Shown one piece after another: positions 8,496-16,592 of a stretch of 64,000 nucleotides of DNA (position 1 is its first letter; each line of letters starts with the position of its first letter). The DNA comes from Rhizobium sp. SL42 (lineage in GTDB: Bacteria; Pseudomonadota; Alphaproteobacteria; Rhizobiales; Rhizobiaceae). Position numbers and translations under genes: made by a program. The stretch is taken from contig NZ_CP063397.1 in assembly GCF_021729845.1 (NCBI RefSeq), forward strand, positions 1,874,001 to 1,938,000, written 5' to 3'. Below the pieces are notes generated by a model, which saw only the letters and a list, made by a program, of their open reading frames with translations, was not told where the DNA came from and made no database searches.

Positions 8496-8645
8496 TTATT
8501 TCGAAGCGGATGATGGCTGGGACGAACTTGCGCGCATCTGGCGCCACTCGTTTTCCAGGCGTTCCAGCACATGGGCCGGGATGGGCGCCGCTGACGTGGC
8601 TGCTACGGCCGTGGCCTTGGTCTGGGAAGCGGTATTCGTCTGCAT
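8496..8645 (-). CDS. Small 49-aa protein, antisense in the GTA cluster, stress-type promoter
   Basis: A 49-aa ORF with a complete transcription unit of its own: an EcfG-type promoter at 8680-8704, Shine-Dalgarno AGGAGGATACAC just before ATG 8645, and an intrinsic terminator at 8446-8475. The product is Thr/Ala/Ser-rich with an amphipathic centre (AHVLERLENEWRQMR) and no membrane segment or Cys. I do not recognise it. It is convergent with the terminase gene. Because of its perfect expression signals it is far more likely to be real than the long frame around it (8496-9332, minus), which overlaps the endolysin gene. Confidence 0.75.
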   Translation of the reverse strand: MQTNTASQTKATAVAATSAAPIPAHVLERLENEWRQMRASSSQPSSASK

Positions 8646-8679
8646 GTGTATCCTCCTCGCGTTGGAAGTCTGTGCCTCA

Positions 8680-8704
8680 AACGTCCTTGTGAGACGAAGG
8701 TTCC
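8680..8704 (-). promoter_or_regulatory. EcfG (general stress sigma)-type promoter
   Basis: On the minus strand GGAAC (8700-8704), exactly 16 bp, then CGTT (8680-8683). This matches the GGAAC-N16/17-CGTT consensus of the alphaproteobacterial general stress sigma factor EcfG/RpoE2. It lies 35 bases before ATG 8645. Confidence 0.75.
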
Positions 8705-8852
8705 ACAGTGTTAAATCTTTGTAAATATGGGCCGATGCCCCTTTAAACGATTGAATTTTCTTCAATCGGTTTAAATCCGCAGATTTTTTCAGAGCCACCT
8801 CAGCGCCCTTGACCTTCGCCATTTTTTCACCCGCCAGAAGTGAGGGATCGCC

Positions 8853-9467
8853 ATGCCGATCGCCAGAAAGACGTTCTTTGCCGGCGTCCGCGCTGCCGTG
8901 TTCGGCGGCCGGCTGACGGCTGATCAGGTGGCGGGCATGGAGGCGATTCTCACCCGGTTCGAGCGGCGCGGCTGGGGCGATCCGCGCTGCCTTGCCTATA
9001 TGCTGGCCACCGCCCATCACGAGACGGCGGCAAGGATGCAGCCGGTGCGCGAGACGCTGGCGGCAACGGACGACGAAGCAATCGCCATCCTGGAACGCGC
9101 CTGGCGCGGCGGCCGGCTGCCCTGGGTGGCGACGCCGTACTGGAGGCGCGATGCAGACGGAAAGAGCTGGCTCGGCCGCGGGCTGGTGCAGCTGACGCAC
9201 CGGGCGAATTACGCGGCCATGAGCCGGGTGACGGGCGTCGACCTGGTGGCCGACCCCGATCTCGCCCTGCGCACCGATATCGCGGTGACGATCATGCTCG
9301 CCGGCATGACCGAAGGCACGTTCACCGGCCACCGGCTGAAGGACTATTTCGATGGCCAGAAGGCCGACTGGACCGGTGCGCGCCGGATCATCAACGGGCA
9401 GGAGCGAGCCGGCAAGGTAGCGGCGACCGCGCGGCTGTTCGACGCGGCGATCCGGGCAGGGCTCTGA
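8853..9467 (+). CDS. GH19-type endolysin (chitinase/lysozyme-like)
   Basis: A 204-aa protein of the GH19 lysozyme/chitinase fold. AYMLATAHHETAARMQPVRE carries the likely catalytic Glu (HHET), and KSWLGRGLVQLTHRANYAAMS is the conserved substrate-cleft block. There is no signal peptide, so release would need a holin or lysis, as for phage endolysins. A holin-like gene lies at the far end of the cluster (26386). ATG 8853 follows GAGGGATCGCC. In Rhodobacter the GTA lysis genes are encoded elsewhere; here the candidate endolysin is inside the structural cluster, between terminase and portal. Confidence 0.85.
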   Translation: MPIARKTFFAGVRAAVFGGRLTADQVAGMEAILTRFERRGWGDPRCLAYMLATAHHETAARMQPVRETLAATDDEAIAILERAWRGGRLPWVATPYWRRDADGKSWLGRGLVQLTHRANYAAMSRVTGVDLVADPDLALRTDIAVTIMLAGMTEGTFTGHRLKDYFDGQKADWTGARRIINGQERAGKVAATARLFDAAIRAGL

Positions 9468-9496
9468 GTGCTGGGGCTAAACGGGCGGGGGGCTGA

Positions 9497-9565
9497 GACT
9501 TTGGGACCGAGATTTGGGGGGCCAGGACTTGGGGGCCTAAGACTTTGGAGCCTAGGACTTGGGGC
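9497..9565 (+). repeat. Degenerate 15-bp tandem repeat (minisatellite)
   Basis: About 4.5 units of a motif near GACTTGGGGGCCTAG, 30 bases after the endolysin stop. The period is 15 bp. Related in period and position to the arrays at 8341 and 13018. Confidence 0.75.
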
Positions 9566-9707
9566 GTGCGCGAAACCGACCGCCGATCGCCGGTCCTGGG
9601 TCAGGCAGGCGAACGGAAGCAGCGCCCGGCGCGGCGGTCCGGCATTGAGCCGGGCAGGCGGTCATGCTATCGCGCCGCAGCATTCGTTTGTTGCCGGGAG
9701 CCTGTCC

Positions 9708-10013
9708 ATGATCCGCCATATCGTCTTCTTCACCGTCCGGCCGGAGAATCTGGATGCGGTGCGCGCGGGGCTGTCGATCCTGACCGGCATTCCGCATGCA
9801 AACAGGCTTGAAATCGGCACCAATGTGAAGACCGACCAGTTCGATCAGGGCATCGACCTGGTCGTCTACGGCGAGTTCGACGATGCGGCGGCGCTGGCCG
9901 CCTACAAGGCGCATCCGCTCTATCAGGAAAGCATCGACCGGGTGAAGCCGCTGCGCGACGAGCGTTATGCCGCGGACTACGAGGTTGGCGCGGCGGTGAC
10001 GGCGGCGATCTAG
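9708..10013 (+). CDS. Dabb (stress-responsive A/B barrel) domain protein
   Basis: A 101-aa single-domain protein. MIRHIVFFTVRPENLDAVRAG begins the ferredoxin-like dimeric A/B barrel; FDQGIDLVVYGEFDDAAALAAYKAHPLYQ is the typical Dabb centre with the HP near the end. Function in bacteria is generally unknown. ATG 9708 follows GGGAG; the frame is open from 9468 through the minisatellite but that part is not protein-like. It is a host-type gene lying between GTA genes and is not expected in the particle. Confidence 0.85.
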   Translation: MIRHIVFFTVRPENLDAVRAGLSILTGIPHANRLEIGTNVKTDQFDQGIDLVVYGEFDDAAALAAYKAHPLYQESIDRVKPLRDERYAADYEVGAAVTAAI

Positions 10014-10043
10014 CTCAGGCGATCGGGACGGCGCTTTGGGGCA

Positions 10044-10258
10044 CCCCCCTCTGTCGGCTACGCCGACATCTCCCCCACACGGGGGGAGATCGGCCGCCAG
10101 CCTTGTGCTCGACCCACATACCCGACGCATTGTGCCTTTGATATTTGCCGCGCCGCCTTTGTGATGTTGGAGCGATACTGCTGAACATTTGGGGCAGAGC
10201 CGTGCGGCAGATCGATCTCCCCCCGTGTGGGGGAGATGCCCGGCACGGCAGAGGGGGG
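10044..10258. repeat. RIME1-like element (module C, inverted pair)
   Basis: Two copies of the CCCCCTCTGTC..GACATCTCCCCCACACGGGGGGAGATCG module face each other at 10044-10093 and 10211-10258 and enclose about 120 bp of non-coding sequence. Termini CCCCCCTCTG and CAGAGGGGGG form inverted repeats. It fills most of the gene-free stretch 10014-10359. The same paired form occurs at 33578-33765. Confidence 0.8.
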
Positions 10259-10359
10259 TAACCTCCCTGTCGCTGTGTGTGCATCCCCGACCCTAACCGC
10301 AGGCGAAACGCCGCATTCGCGCAGAACGACCGTTCCTCCACGATCAACGGAGACACCCG

Positions 10360-11508
10360 ATGAAAATCCCATTTCGAATGCCGTGGACCTGGTCTTCGGC
10401 AGGCAAGGCCGTGCGGGACGAAAAGGCCCTAACGGGTCCCTTGGCGCTGATTGCCGGCGAGGGGCAGGCGCGCTGGACCGGGCGCTCCTACGGCGCCCTG
10501 TCGCGCGAGGGCTTCATGAAGAACCCGGTCGCCTATCGTGCGGTGCGGATGATATCCGAGGCGGCGGCCAGCATTCCCTGGCTTGCCTATCAGGGTGCAA
10601 CCGAGCGGCCGGATCATCCGGCGCTGGCGCTTCTGGCGCGGCCCAACGCGGCGATGACCGGGCCGGATTTCTTCGAGACGCTTTATGGCCACCTGCTGCT
10701 TGCCGGCAATGCCTATGTAGAGCCGCTGAGCCTTGCCCAGCGCGCCGCCGAACTGCATCTGCTGCGACCGGACCGGACAGGCGTGGTGCTTGGCGCCGAT
10801 GGCTGGCCGGTCGGCTACGACTACCGCGCCGGTGCCGCGGCACGGCGGATCGCGGCGGGCGGGCTGCTGCATCTGAAACTGTTTCATCCGCTCGACGACC
10901 ACCAGGGCTATCCGCCGCTGGCGGCAGCCCAGGTGGCGCTCGATCTGCACAATGCCTCGGGCCGCTGGAACAAGGCGCTGCTCGACAATTCGGCGAGGCC
11001 GTCGGGCGCGCTGGTCTACCAGCCGAAGGAGGGCGGCAACCTGTCGTCCGACCAGTATGAGCGGCTGAAGACTGAACTCGACGAGGGATATTCCGGCCCG
11101 ATGCGCGCCGGCCGGCCGTTGCTGCTCGAGGGCGGGCTCGACTGGAAGTCGATGGGGCTGTCGCCGAAGGACATGGATTTCGTCGAGGCGAGGAATGATG
11201 CCGCTCGCGACATCGCGCTCGCCTTCGGCGTGCCGCCGATGCTGATCGGCATTCCGGGCGACAATACCTATGCCAATTACCAGGAGGCCAACCGCGCCTT
11301 CTACCGGCTGACCGTGCTGCCGCTGGTGGCGCGCATCGCCGCCAGCCTGTCTGTGTTCCTCGGCGACCTCACGGGCGAGGCGTTGCGGTTGGCCCCGGAT
11401 CTCGACACCGTGGCGGGACTGGCCACCGAGCGCGACGCGCTCTGGGCACGGGTGGGCGCGGCGGGGTTCCTGAGCGACGACGAGAAGCGCGAGGCTGTGG
11501 GCTATTGA
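10360..11508 (+). CDS. GTA portal protein (HK97 family, g3-type)
   Basis: The 382-aa portal forms the dodecameric ring through which DNA enters and leaves the head. Family blocks are GFMKNPVAYRAVRMISEAAASIP, an ALLARPNAAMTG..FFETLYGHLLLAGNAY stretch, and GVPPMLIGIPGDNTYANYQEANRAFY toward the C-terminus. ATG 10360 follows AACGGAGACACCC. It lies downstream of a RIME1-like element and is separated from the terminase by the endolysin and Dabb genes. Confidence 0.94.
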   Translation: MKIPFRMPWTWSSAGKAVRDEKALTGPLALIAGEGQARWTGRSYGALSREGFMKNPVAYRAVRMISEAAASIPWLAYQGATERPDHPALALLARPNAAMTGPDFFETLYGHLLLAGNAYVEPLSLAQRAAELHLLRPDRTGVVLGADGWPVGYDYRAGAAARRIAAGGLLHLKLFHPLDDHQGYPPLAAAQVALDLHNASGRWNKALLDNSARPSGALVYQPKEGGNLSSDQYERLKTELDEGYSGPMRAGRPLLLEGGLDWKSMGLSPKDMDFVEARNDAARDIALAFGVPPMLIGIPGDNTYANYQEANRAFYRLTVLPLVARIAASLSVFLGDLTGEALRLAPDLDTVAGLATERDALWARVGAAGFLSDDEKREAVGY

Positions 11509-11596
11509 GGGTGCGGGAGCGTTTGCCGGTGGCGCGTTGTCGCGCGCGCTGCAGATGCTATCCTCGCCCGTCTGGGTTCCTTCACAAGGGCAGCAT

Positions 11597-12241
11597 ATGA
11601 ACAAGGCCATTCTGTTCGGCGCCGATGACAGCGTCTATGTCCGTATCGCGCGTCTGACCCTGTATGAAAAGGGCGTCAACTACGAACTGGTGCCGATCGA
11701 CATATTTGCACCGGACAGCGTGCCGGCGAGTTATGGCGACAGGCAGCCCTTCGGCAAGATCCCGTCCTTCGACCATGACGGTTTCCGCCTGTACGAGACC
11801 GGAGCCATCACCCGCTACGTTGACGAGGCATTTCCCGGACCGGCGCTGCAACCCGAAGACCCGAGGCAGCGGGCCCGGATGAACCAGTTGATCAGCATTG
11901 CGGACGCCTACATCTATCGGCACCTTGTCTGGGGACTGTATGTCGAGCTGGTTTCGAAACCGGCCGATGGCGAGATGCCCGATCCGCGACGGGTTGGTGA
12001 AGCGCGTGCCAAGATGCCGGTATGCCTCGGTGTCCTGTCGGATTTTCTCGCGGACGGCCCCTGGCTCTGTGGCGACAGACTGACGCTTGCCGACCTCTAT
12101 CTCGCGCCGATGCTCGACTATTTTCTGATGGTGCCCGAAGCCAGACAAGCCGTGGGCAAGATCATCAACCTGCAAAGATGGCATGAACGCATCGGGAGCC
12201 GGGCAAGCTTTGTAGCGACATGCACCACCAACGGGCGTTGA
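11597..12241 (+). CDS. Glutathione S-transferase family protein
   Basis: A 214-aa GST. The N-terminal thioredoxin-like domain shows a PFGKIPSFDHDGFRLYETGAI block with the cis-Pro and the glutathione-binding E/T. The C-terminal helical domain contains PWLCGDRLTLADLYLAPML, the GST N-capping box region. ATG 11597 has AAGGGC before it. It may detoxify electrophiles with glutathione; the substrate cannot be told. Another host-type gene interposed in the GTA cluster, 88 bp after the portal stop. Confidence 0.9.
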   Translation: MNKAILFGADDSVYVRIARLTLYEKGVNYELVPIDIFAPDSVPASYGDRQPFGKIPSFDHDGFRLYETGAITRYVDEAFPGPALQPEDPRQRARMNQLISIADAYIYRHLVWGLYVELVSKPADGEMPDPRRVGEARAKMPVCLGVLSDFLADGPWLCGDRLTLADLYLAPMLDYFLMVPEARQAVGKIINLQRWHERIGSRASFVATCTTNGR

Positions 12242-12582
12242 AAGTGTGTGGCACTGGGGCGGAGCCTACTGGCTCGCCCGATGGCGATTGGGCCGAATGA
12301 TGATGGTCGGCTGGGAGCTTCTTCGAGTTCGCCGCTTCCTCAACCTGAATCGGAACCGCAAGCACTTCATCCGCCACATTGAGGCGCGGACTCAAAACCT
12401 GAGCTTTGGCGCCTAAGCGATTCCATCGACTCGCGAAAACGATCGCACTTCATGTGAGACATGAAGCGCTAACCGCCGGATGACGCGGGTCTTGCGAGGG
12501 GGAAGTTGCGCCGGCCGACGCCTACAGAGGCGGGATCGTTCAGGCCGGCGCGGGTAAAAGACTAATCGCGAAAGATGAACAA
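12242..12582. other. 341-bp gene-free stretch with a short palindrome
   Basis: No convincing gene. A 39-codon frame (ATG 12298) is Arg/Asn-rich and lacks a ribosome site. CTTCATGT-GAG-ACATGAAG (12448-12466) is a perfect 8-bp inverted repeat that could be an operator for the following gene. Confidence 0.5.
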
Positions 12583-12903
12583 ATGACTGACTTCAGCCAC
12601 GACGGCGGCGTGTTTTCGGCACGGCTGATCGGTGCTGTCGCGGGTTCCGCGATCTCGCTGATCTATCTCCTGCCCAAGGGTCGCCGCGAGGCGGCGGTGC
12701 GGCTCGCGACCGGGGTCGCCTGCGGGCTGATCTTCGGCGGACCGGCAGGCGTCTGGTGCGCGACGCGGCTGGGACTGACGCAGCATCTGCGGGCGTCGGA
12801 GGTCATGCTGGCCGGCGCGACGCTCGCTTCGTTCACCGCCTGGTGGGGGCTCGGACTCCTGGTCCGGCTGACCACGCGGGCGGGGCCGAAGTCGGGGATG
12901 TGA
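12583..12903 (+). CDS. Small membrane protein between GTA portal and protease genes (DUF6107-like)
   Basis: A 106-aa protein with about three predicted hydrophobic helices (residues roughly 12-32, 40-62, 75-95) and a short hydrophilic N-terminus (MTDFSHDGG). It sits where rhizobial GTA clusters carry a small conserved membrane protein between portal and protease; from memory this is the DUF6107 family, not certain. No catalytic motif is visible. Size and topology would allow a holin-like or chaperone role, but nothing in the sequence decides. Confidence 0.7.
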   Translation: MTDFSHDGGVFSARLIGAVAGSAISLIYLLPKGRREAAVRLATGVACGLIFGGPAGVWCATRLGLTQHLRASEVMLAGATLASFTAWWGLGLLVRLTTRAGPKSGM

Positions 12904-12942
12904 GGGGTGGTTTTTTGGGGGGCACGTTTGCGGTCCGGGATA

Positions 12943-12992
12943 CCCCCCTCTGCCCTGCCGGGCATCTCCCCCACAAGGGGGGGAGATCGGCC
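12943..12992. repeat. RIME1-like module C
   Basis: CCCCCCTCTGCCCTGCCGGGCATCTCCCCCAC..GGGGGGAGATCGG: two adjacent palindromes, single copy. It lies in the 300-bp non-coding gap 12904-13203 together with the minisatellite at 13018 and module D at 13066. Confidence 0.8.
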
Positions 12993-13017
12993 GGATGGGC
13001 GGCACTGGCCTTTTTGG

Positions 13018-13066
13018 GCGTTGGCGAGCTGGGCTTCGGGGGGCTGGGCGTTGGTGGGCTGGGCCG
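13018..13066 (+). repeat. 15-bp tandem repeat (minisatellite)
   Basis: Three and a bit units of GGCGTTGGTGGGCTG (GGCGTTGGCGAGCTG, GGCTTCGGGGGGCTG, GGCGTTGGTGGGCTG). The third 15-bp-period array in GTA intergenic space. Confidence 0.75.
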
Positions 13067-13125
13067 TCACCCCACCCCGGACCTTTTGTCCGACCCTCCC
13101 CTTCAAGGGGAGGGTGGCGGCTGGG
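13066..13125. repeat. Palindromic module D
   Basis: CACCCCACCCCGGACC-TTTT-GTCCGACCCTCCCCTTCAAGGGGAGGGTGG. It contains the palindrome CCCTCCCCTT-CAAGGGGAGGG. A similar module is at 19490-19540. Confidence 0.65.
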
Positions 13126-13203
13126 GTTGGTCTCTCAATCCGGCGACAAGCTCTGGGCGCCGAGACGCCCGACACAGATCATCACGACTACGAGGAGAGC
13201 AAG

Positions 13204-13803
13204 ATGCTGCGACCATCAAGGGCGGGGGCAGGAGCAGGTCAGGGAACCGGAGCTCCGAGTTTCAAATATGCCGACCTGGTGCTCAAGGGCGTGGCCGGCG
13301 ACGGCACGTTTTCCGGCTATGCCAGCTTGTTCGGCGAGGTCGATCTCGGCCGCGATGCGATCGAGCCCGGCGCGTTCAGGGCCTCGCTCGCCAAGCGCGG
13401 AGCGGGCGGCGTGCGCATGCTCTACCAGCATGATCCGGCCGACGTGATCGGCACATGGACGGCGCTGCGCGAGGACGAGCGCGGCCTGTATGTCGAGGGC
13501 CGGCTGGCGACTGACGTTGCCCGCGCCCGCGAGGTGCATGCGCTGATGAAGGCGGGCGCGCTCGACGGGCTGTCGATCGGCTTTCGCGCGGTGAAATCGC
13601 GCAATGATCGCAGGACCGGCGTGCGGCGCATCCTCGAGGCGGATCTCTGGGAAATCTCGGTGGTGACCTTTCCCATGCTGCCGACAGCCAGGGTCTCCAA
13701 CGTCAAGCATCAGCGGTTCTACCGCGACAGGGAAACCGAACTCGTCCGGCTGATGCGCCGGGCGGCACGGTCGATGGCAGGAACACTCTTCACGAAAGGA
13801 TGA
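13204..13803 (+). CDS. GTA prohead protease (HK97/U35 family, g4-type)
   Basis: A 199-aa assembly protease that trims the capsid N-terminus and scaffold. The likely catalytic His is in MLYQHDPADVIG and the Ser in LDGLSIGFRAV, with EADLWEISVVTFPM as the conserved following block. ATG 13204 follows GAGGAGAGCAAG and gives a normal length; the frame upstream to 12907 runs through repeats and is not protein-like. The capsid gene follows after 4 bp. Confidence 0.93.
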   Translation: MLRPSRAGAGAGQGTGAPSFKYADLVLKGVAGDGTFSGYASLFGEVDLGRDAIEPGAFRASLAKRGAGGVRMLYQHDPADVIGTWTALREDERGLYVEGRLATDVARAREVHALMKAGALDGLSIGFRAVKSRNDRRTGVRRILEADLWEISVVTFPMLPTARVSNVKHQRFYRDRETELVRLMRRAARSMAGTLFTKG

Positions 13804-13807
13804 CGCG

Positions 13808-15148
13808 ATGAACGAACAGGGGATAGAGGATAGCGCGATGACGCGGCGGACAGGTCGACGGGCAGGTCAACAGGCAGGCGATGCAATGGCGCCGGTGGCG
13901 CCCGAGGTCAAGGCAGCGCCGGATACGGTGACGGCGGCGTTCGAGGACTTCATGCAGGCCTTCGAGGCCTTCAAGGAAGGCAATGACCAGCGGCTGTCGG
14001 AGATCGAGCACAAGCTGACTGCCGATGTCGTGACCCGCGACAAGGTCGAGCGGATCAACAAGGCGATGGACGACCATGGCCGGCTGCTCGATGAACTGGC
14101 GTTGAAGAAGCTCAGGCCGCCGCTGTCGCGCGGCAGCCGCGATAGCGGGCACGATGGGGGCCATGATGGTGGGGGCGATGCCGAGCACAAGGCGGCTTTC
14201 GAGGCCTATATCCGCCGCGGCGACGATGCGGCACTGCGTGACCTCGACCAGAAGGCGCTGAATGCCGGCGTGTCCGGCGAGGGCGGTTATCTGGTTCCGC
14301 CGGAAACAGACGGCGAGATCGGTCGGCGGCTGGCCGTGATTTCGCCGATCCGCGCGCTGGCGACGGTCCGCCAGGTATCGGGTTCGGTGCTGAAGAAGCC
14401 GTTTTCGGCCGCGGGCTTTGCCGCCGGCTGGGTGGCGGAGACAGCGGCCCGACCGCAGACGGCGACGCCCGAACTGTCCGAACTGTCGTTTCCGACCATG
14501 GAACTCTATGCCATGCCGGCCGCAAGCCAGGCGCTGCTCGACGATGCCGCCGTCGATATCGAGGTGTGGATCGCCGCGGAAGTCGACATCGCCTTTGCCG
14601 AGCAGGAAGGAACCGCCTTCGTCTCGGGTGACGGGATCAACAAGCCGAAGGGTTTCCTCAGCTATACGCAGGTCGCCGACAGCGCCTGGACCTGGGGCAG
14701 CATCGGCTACAAGGCGACCGGCGTCGCCGGCGGTTTTGCCGCCAGCGGCGCCTCGGACGTGCTGATGGACGTCATCTATGCGCTGAAGGCCGGGCATCGT
14801 CAGAACGGCAGCTTCGTCATGAGCCGCAGGACGCAAGGCGAGATCCGCAAGCTCAAGGATGCCGACGGCAACTATCTCTGGCAGCCGCCGGCACGGGTCG
14901 GCGACACGGCGTCACTGGTCGGTTTCCCGGTCGCCGAGGCGGAAGACATGCCGACGATTGCCGCCGGCGCGACCGCGATCGCCTTTGGCGATTTCCGCGC
15001 CGGCTATCTGGTCGTCGACCGGGTCGGGGTGCGCGTGTTGCGCGATCCCTATTCGGCCAAGCCTTATGTGCTGTTCTACACCACCAAGCGCGTCGGCGGC
15101 GGGGTGCAGAACTTCGAGGCGATCAAGCTGGTGAAGTTTTCGGCTTGA
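13808..15148 (+). CDS. GTA major capsid protein (HK97 fold, g5-type)
   Basis: A 446-aa HK97-type capsid subunit. Residues about 30-130 are a charged, coiled-coil-like delta/scaffold region that the upstream protease would remove. The mature part begins near EGGYLVPPETDGEIGRRL and includes the E-loop and P-domain region (FPTMELYAMPAASQALLDDA) and C-terminal FGDFRAGYLVVDRVG. The start ATG 13808 has AAAGGA upstream; ATG 13838 is an alternative. It forms the GTA head. Confidence 0.95.
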   Translation: MNEQGIEDSAMTRRTGRRAGQQAGDAMAPVAPEVKAAPDTVTAAFEDFMQAFEAFKEGNDQRLSEIEHKLTADVVTRDKVERINKAMDDHGRLLDELALKKLRPPLSRGSRDSGHDGGHDGGGDAEHKAAFEAYIRRGDDAALRDLDQKALNAGVSGEGGYLVPPETDGEIGRRLAVISPIRALATVRQVSGSVLKKPFSAAGFAAGWVAETAARPQTATPELSELSFPTMELYAMPAASQALLDDAAVDIEVWIAAEVDIAFAEQEGTAFVSGDGINKPKGFLSYTQVADSAWTWGSIGYKATGVAGGFAASGASDVLMDVIYALKAGHRQNGSFVMSRRTQGEIRKLKDADGNYLWQPPARVGDTASLVGFPVAEAEDMPTIAAGATAIAFGDFRAGYLVVDRVGVRVLRDPYSAKPYVLFYTTKRVGGGVQNFEAIKLVKFSA

Positions 15149-15220
15149 GGGGCAGGGGGGTGCCGCCGGGTAAGTGTGGGGTTAGCCCAGTAGCCCGGTA
15201 GCCGACTGGTGCCGTGGTTA

Positions 15221-15267
15221 CCCCCCTCTGCCCTGCCGGGCATCTCCCCCACACGGGGGGAGATCGG
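15221..15267. repeat. RIME1-like module C
   Basis: CCCCCCTCTGCCCTGCCGGGCATCTCCCCCACACGGGGGGAGATCGG, in the 372-bp gap between capsid and adaptor genes, which also holds module A at 15387. Confidence 0.8.
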
Positions 15268-15386
15268 TTGGGGCGGCGGCGGTGCATCCACGAAACCTTC
15301 GAAAGCTCGGATACGACAACCAGATCGATTGCGCGTGGCCGCGACGCGTCGGTTCATCTCCCCCCTTGAGGCGGAGACGTCATCGT

Positions 15387-15469
15387 CCCCCTCATCTGCA
15401 AAATCTGAGGTTTTGCCTTCGGCTAAGCCCTCGATTTTGCTTCTTCTCCCGCAAGGAGAGAAGCGGGCT
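15387..15469. repeat. MITE/RIME-like module A
   Basis: TCCCCCTCATCTGCAAAATC..TGAGGTTTTGCC..GGCTAAGCCCTCGATTTTGCTTCTTCTCCC..GAGAAG, a variant of the modules at 6059 and 6597. Confidence 0.75.
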
Positions 15470-15520
15470 GCGGCGCTGACGCAGCTCCAATCTTCCAATC
15501 CATACAACAGGAAAAAAACC

Positions 15521-16090
15521 ATGACCTATATCCGGACGGCGCCGCCTGCGGTGGAGCCGCTGACGCTGGTCGAGACGCGGGCGCATCTGCGGCTTGATGG
15601 CGAGGATGAAGACGCGCTGCTGCTCGGCCTAATCGCTGCGGCGCGCCAGCATCTGGAGCGCGAGACGGGTCTGTCGCTGATCGCGCAGGGCTGGCGCCTG
15701 TGCCTCGATCGCTGGCCGGACGACGGTATCCTGCCGCTGGCGCACGGGCCGGTGAGGGCGGTGACGTCGGTGATCGTCTACGATGGCGAAGGCGCGCCGC
15801 AGGCGGTGTCGCTCGACGGGCATCTGCTCGATGGCGAAGCGCGGCCGGCGCGGCTCTGGTTGCGGGACGTGCCGCAGCCGGGCCAGGCGCTGAACGGCAT
15901 CGAGGTGGATTTCGAGGCGGGCCTGGGCGCGACCGGTGCCGATGTTCCCGACACGCTGAAGCGGGCCATGCTGTTGCATGTGGCGGCGATGTTTGCCTTT
16001 CGCGGCGTGGTGGCGCCCGATGCCCAGCCGGCTGTGGTGCCGCCGGGCTACGACCGCCTGATTGCGCCCTATTGCCGGCGGAGGCTCTGA
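15521..16090 (+). CDS. GTA head-tail adaptor (phage gp6-like, g6-type)
   Basis: A 189-aa connector protein that docks under the portal. The N-terminal pattern PLTLVETRAHLRLDGEDEDALLLGLIAAARQHLERETG is the hallmark of the phage gp6-like family, and the C-terminal helices (VPDTLKRAMLLHVAAMFAFRG) also fit. ATG 15521 follows ACAGGAAAAAAACC. The stopper gene follows after 2 bp, so the two are co-translated. Confidence 0.92.
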   Translation: MTYIRTAPPAVEPLTLVETRAHLRLDGEDEDALLLGLIAAARQHLERETGLSLIAQGWRLCLDRWPDDGILPLAHGPVRAVTSVIVYDGEGAPQAVSLDGHLLDGEARPARLWLRDVPQPGQALNGIEVDFEAGLGATGADVPDTLKRAMLLHVAAMFAFRGVVAPDAQPAVVPPGYDRLIAPYCRRRL

Positions 16091-16092
16091 AA

Positions 16093-16428
16093 ATGACGCT
16101 TATGGATCTCGATCCCGGCCGGCTGACGGCACGGGTGGTGCTGGAGCGACCGGAGCCCGTCGGTGACGGCCAGGGCGGGACCGAGATTGGCTTTGTCGAG
16201 ATCGCCAGCGTCTGGGCGCTGATCGAGCCGGTGAGTTTTGCCGAGGAAGAGCGGGCGGCGGGCGCGGTTTCGAGCGTGACGCACCATGTGACGCTGCGGG
16301 CAAGGGCCGATCTGGCGCCCGGCCAGCGGTTTCGCAAAGGCGCGCGACTGTTTGTCATTGCCGCCTTGCGCGATCCCGACGAGACGGGGCGCTATGCGCT
16401 TGCCCGCTGCCGGGAGCTTGTCGGATGA
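16093..16428 (+). CDS. GTA head-tail joining/stopper protein (g7-type)
   Basis: A 111-aa phage head-tail joining family protein: LTARVVLERPEPVGDGQGGTEIG at the start, then WALIEPVSFAEEERAAGAVSSVTHHVTLR and RFRKGARLFVIAALRDPDETGRY. It closes the packaged head and connects to the tail. ATG 16093 is 2 bp after the g6 stop. Its stop overlaps the start of a 55-aa ORF (ATGA). Confidence 0.88.
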   Translation: MTLMDLDPGRLTARVVLERPEPVGDGQGGTEIGFVEIASVWALIEPVSFAEEERAAGAVSSVTHHVTLRARADLAPGQRFRKGARLFVIAALRDPDETGRYALARCRELVG

Positions 16429-16592
16429 CGACGCTTGAGGAAACGGGAACGGCTCTGGCGCGTCTGCTGCGACGGGCCTTGACGATGCGCCTCGAGCGCC
16501 GGGAGCCCGAACGTCCATTGCCGGTGGAAACCGGACAGCATGACGCAATCGCAAACATGGCGGAGGGCAATGATGAGCGCGCCGGTAAATGA
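16425..16592 (+). CDS. Possible 55-aa coupled ORF between g7 and g8
   Basis: Starts on an ATGA overlap with the g7 stop and ends 20 bp inside the g8 gene. The product is helical and Arg/Glu-rich (LEETGTALARLLRRALTMRLERREPERP). The double overlap is typical of real phage-operon genes, but the ORF lacks its own clear ribosome site and I recognise no family, so it could equally be the space between g7 and g8. Confidence 0.45.
   Translation: MTTLEETGTALARLLRRALTMRLERREPERPLPVETGQHDAIANMAEGNDERAGK

Noticed and set aside
8496-9332. 278-codon minus-strand frame across the endolysin gene
   Set aside because: Only the last 49 codons (from 8645) have a promoter and ribosome site; the rest is antisense to the GH19 gene.
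12298-12416. 39-codon frame in the gap after the GST gene
   Set aside because: No Shine-Dalgarno, no recognisable sequence; could be a remnant but cannot be supported.
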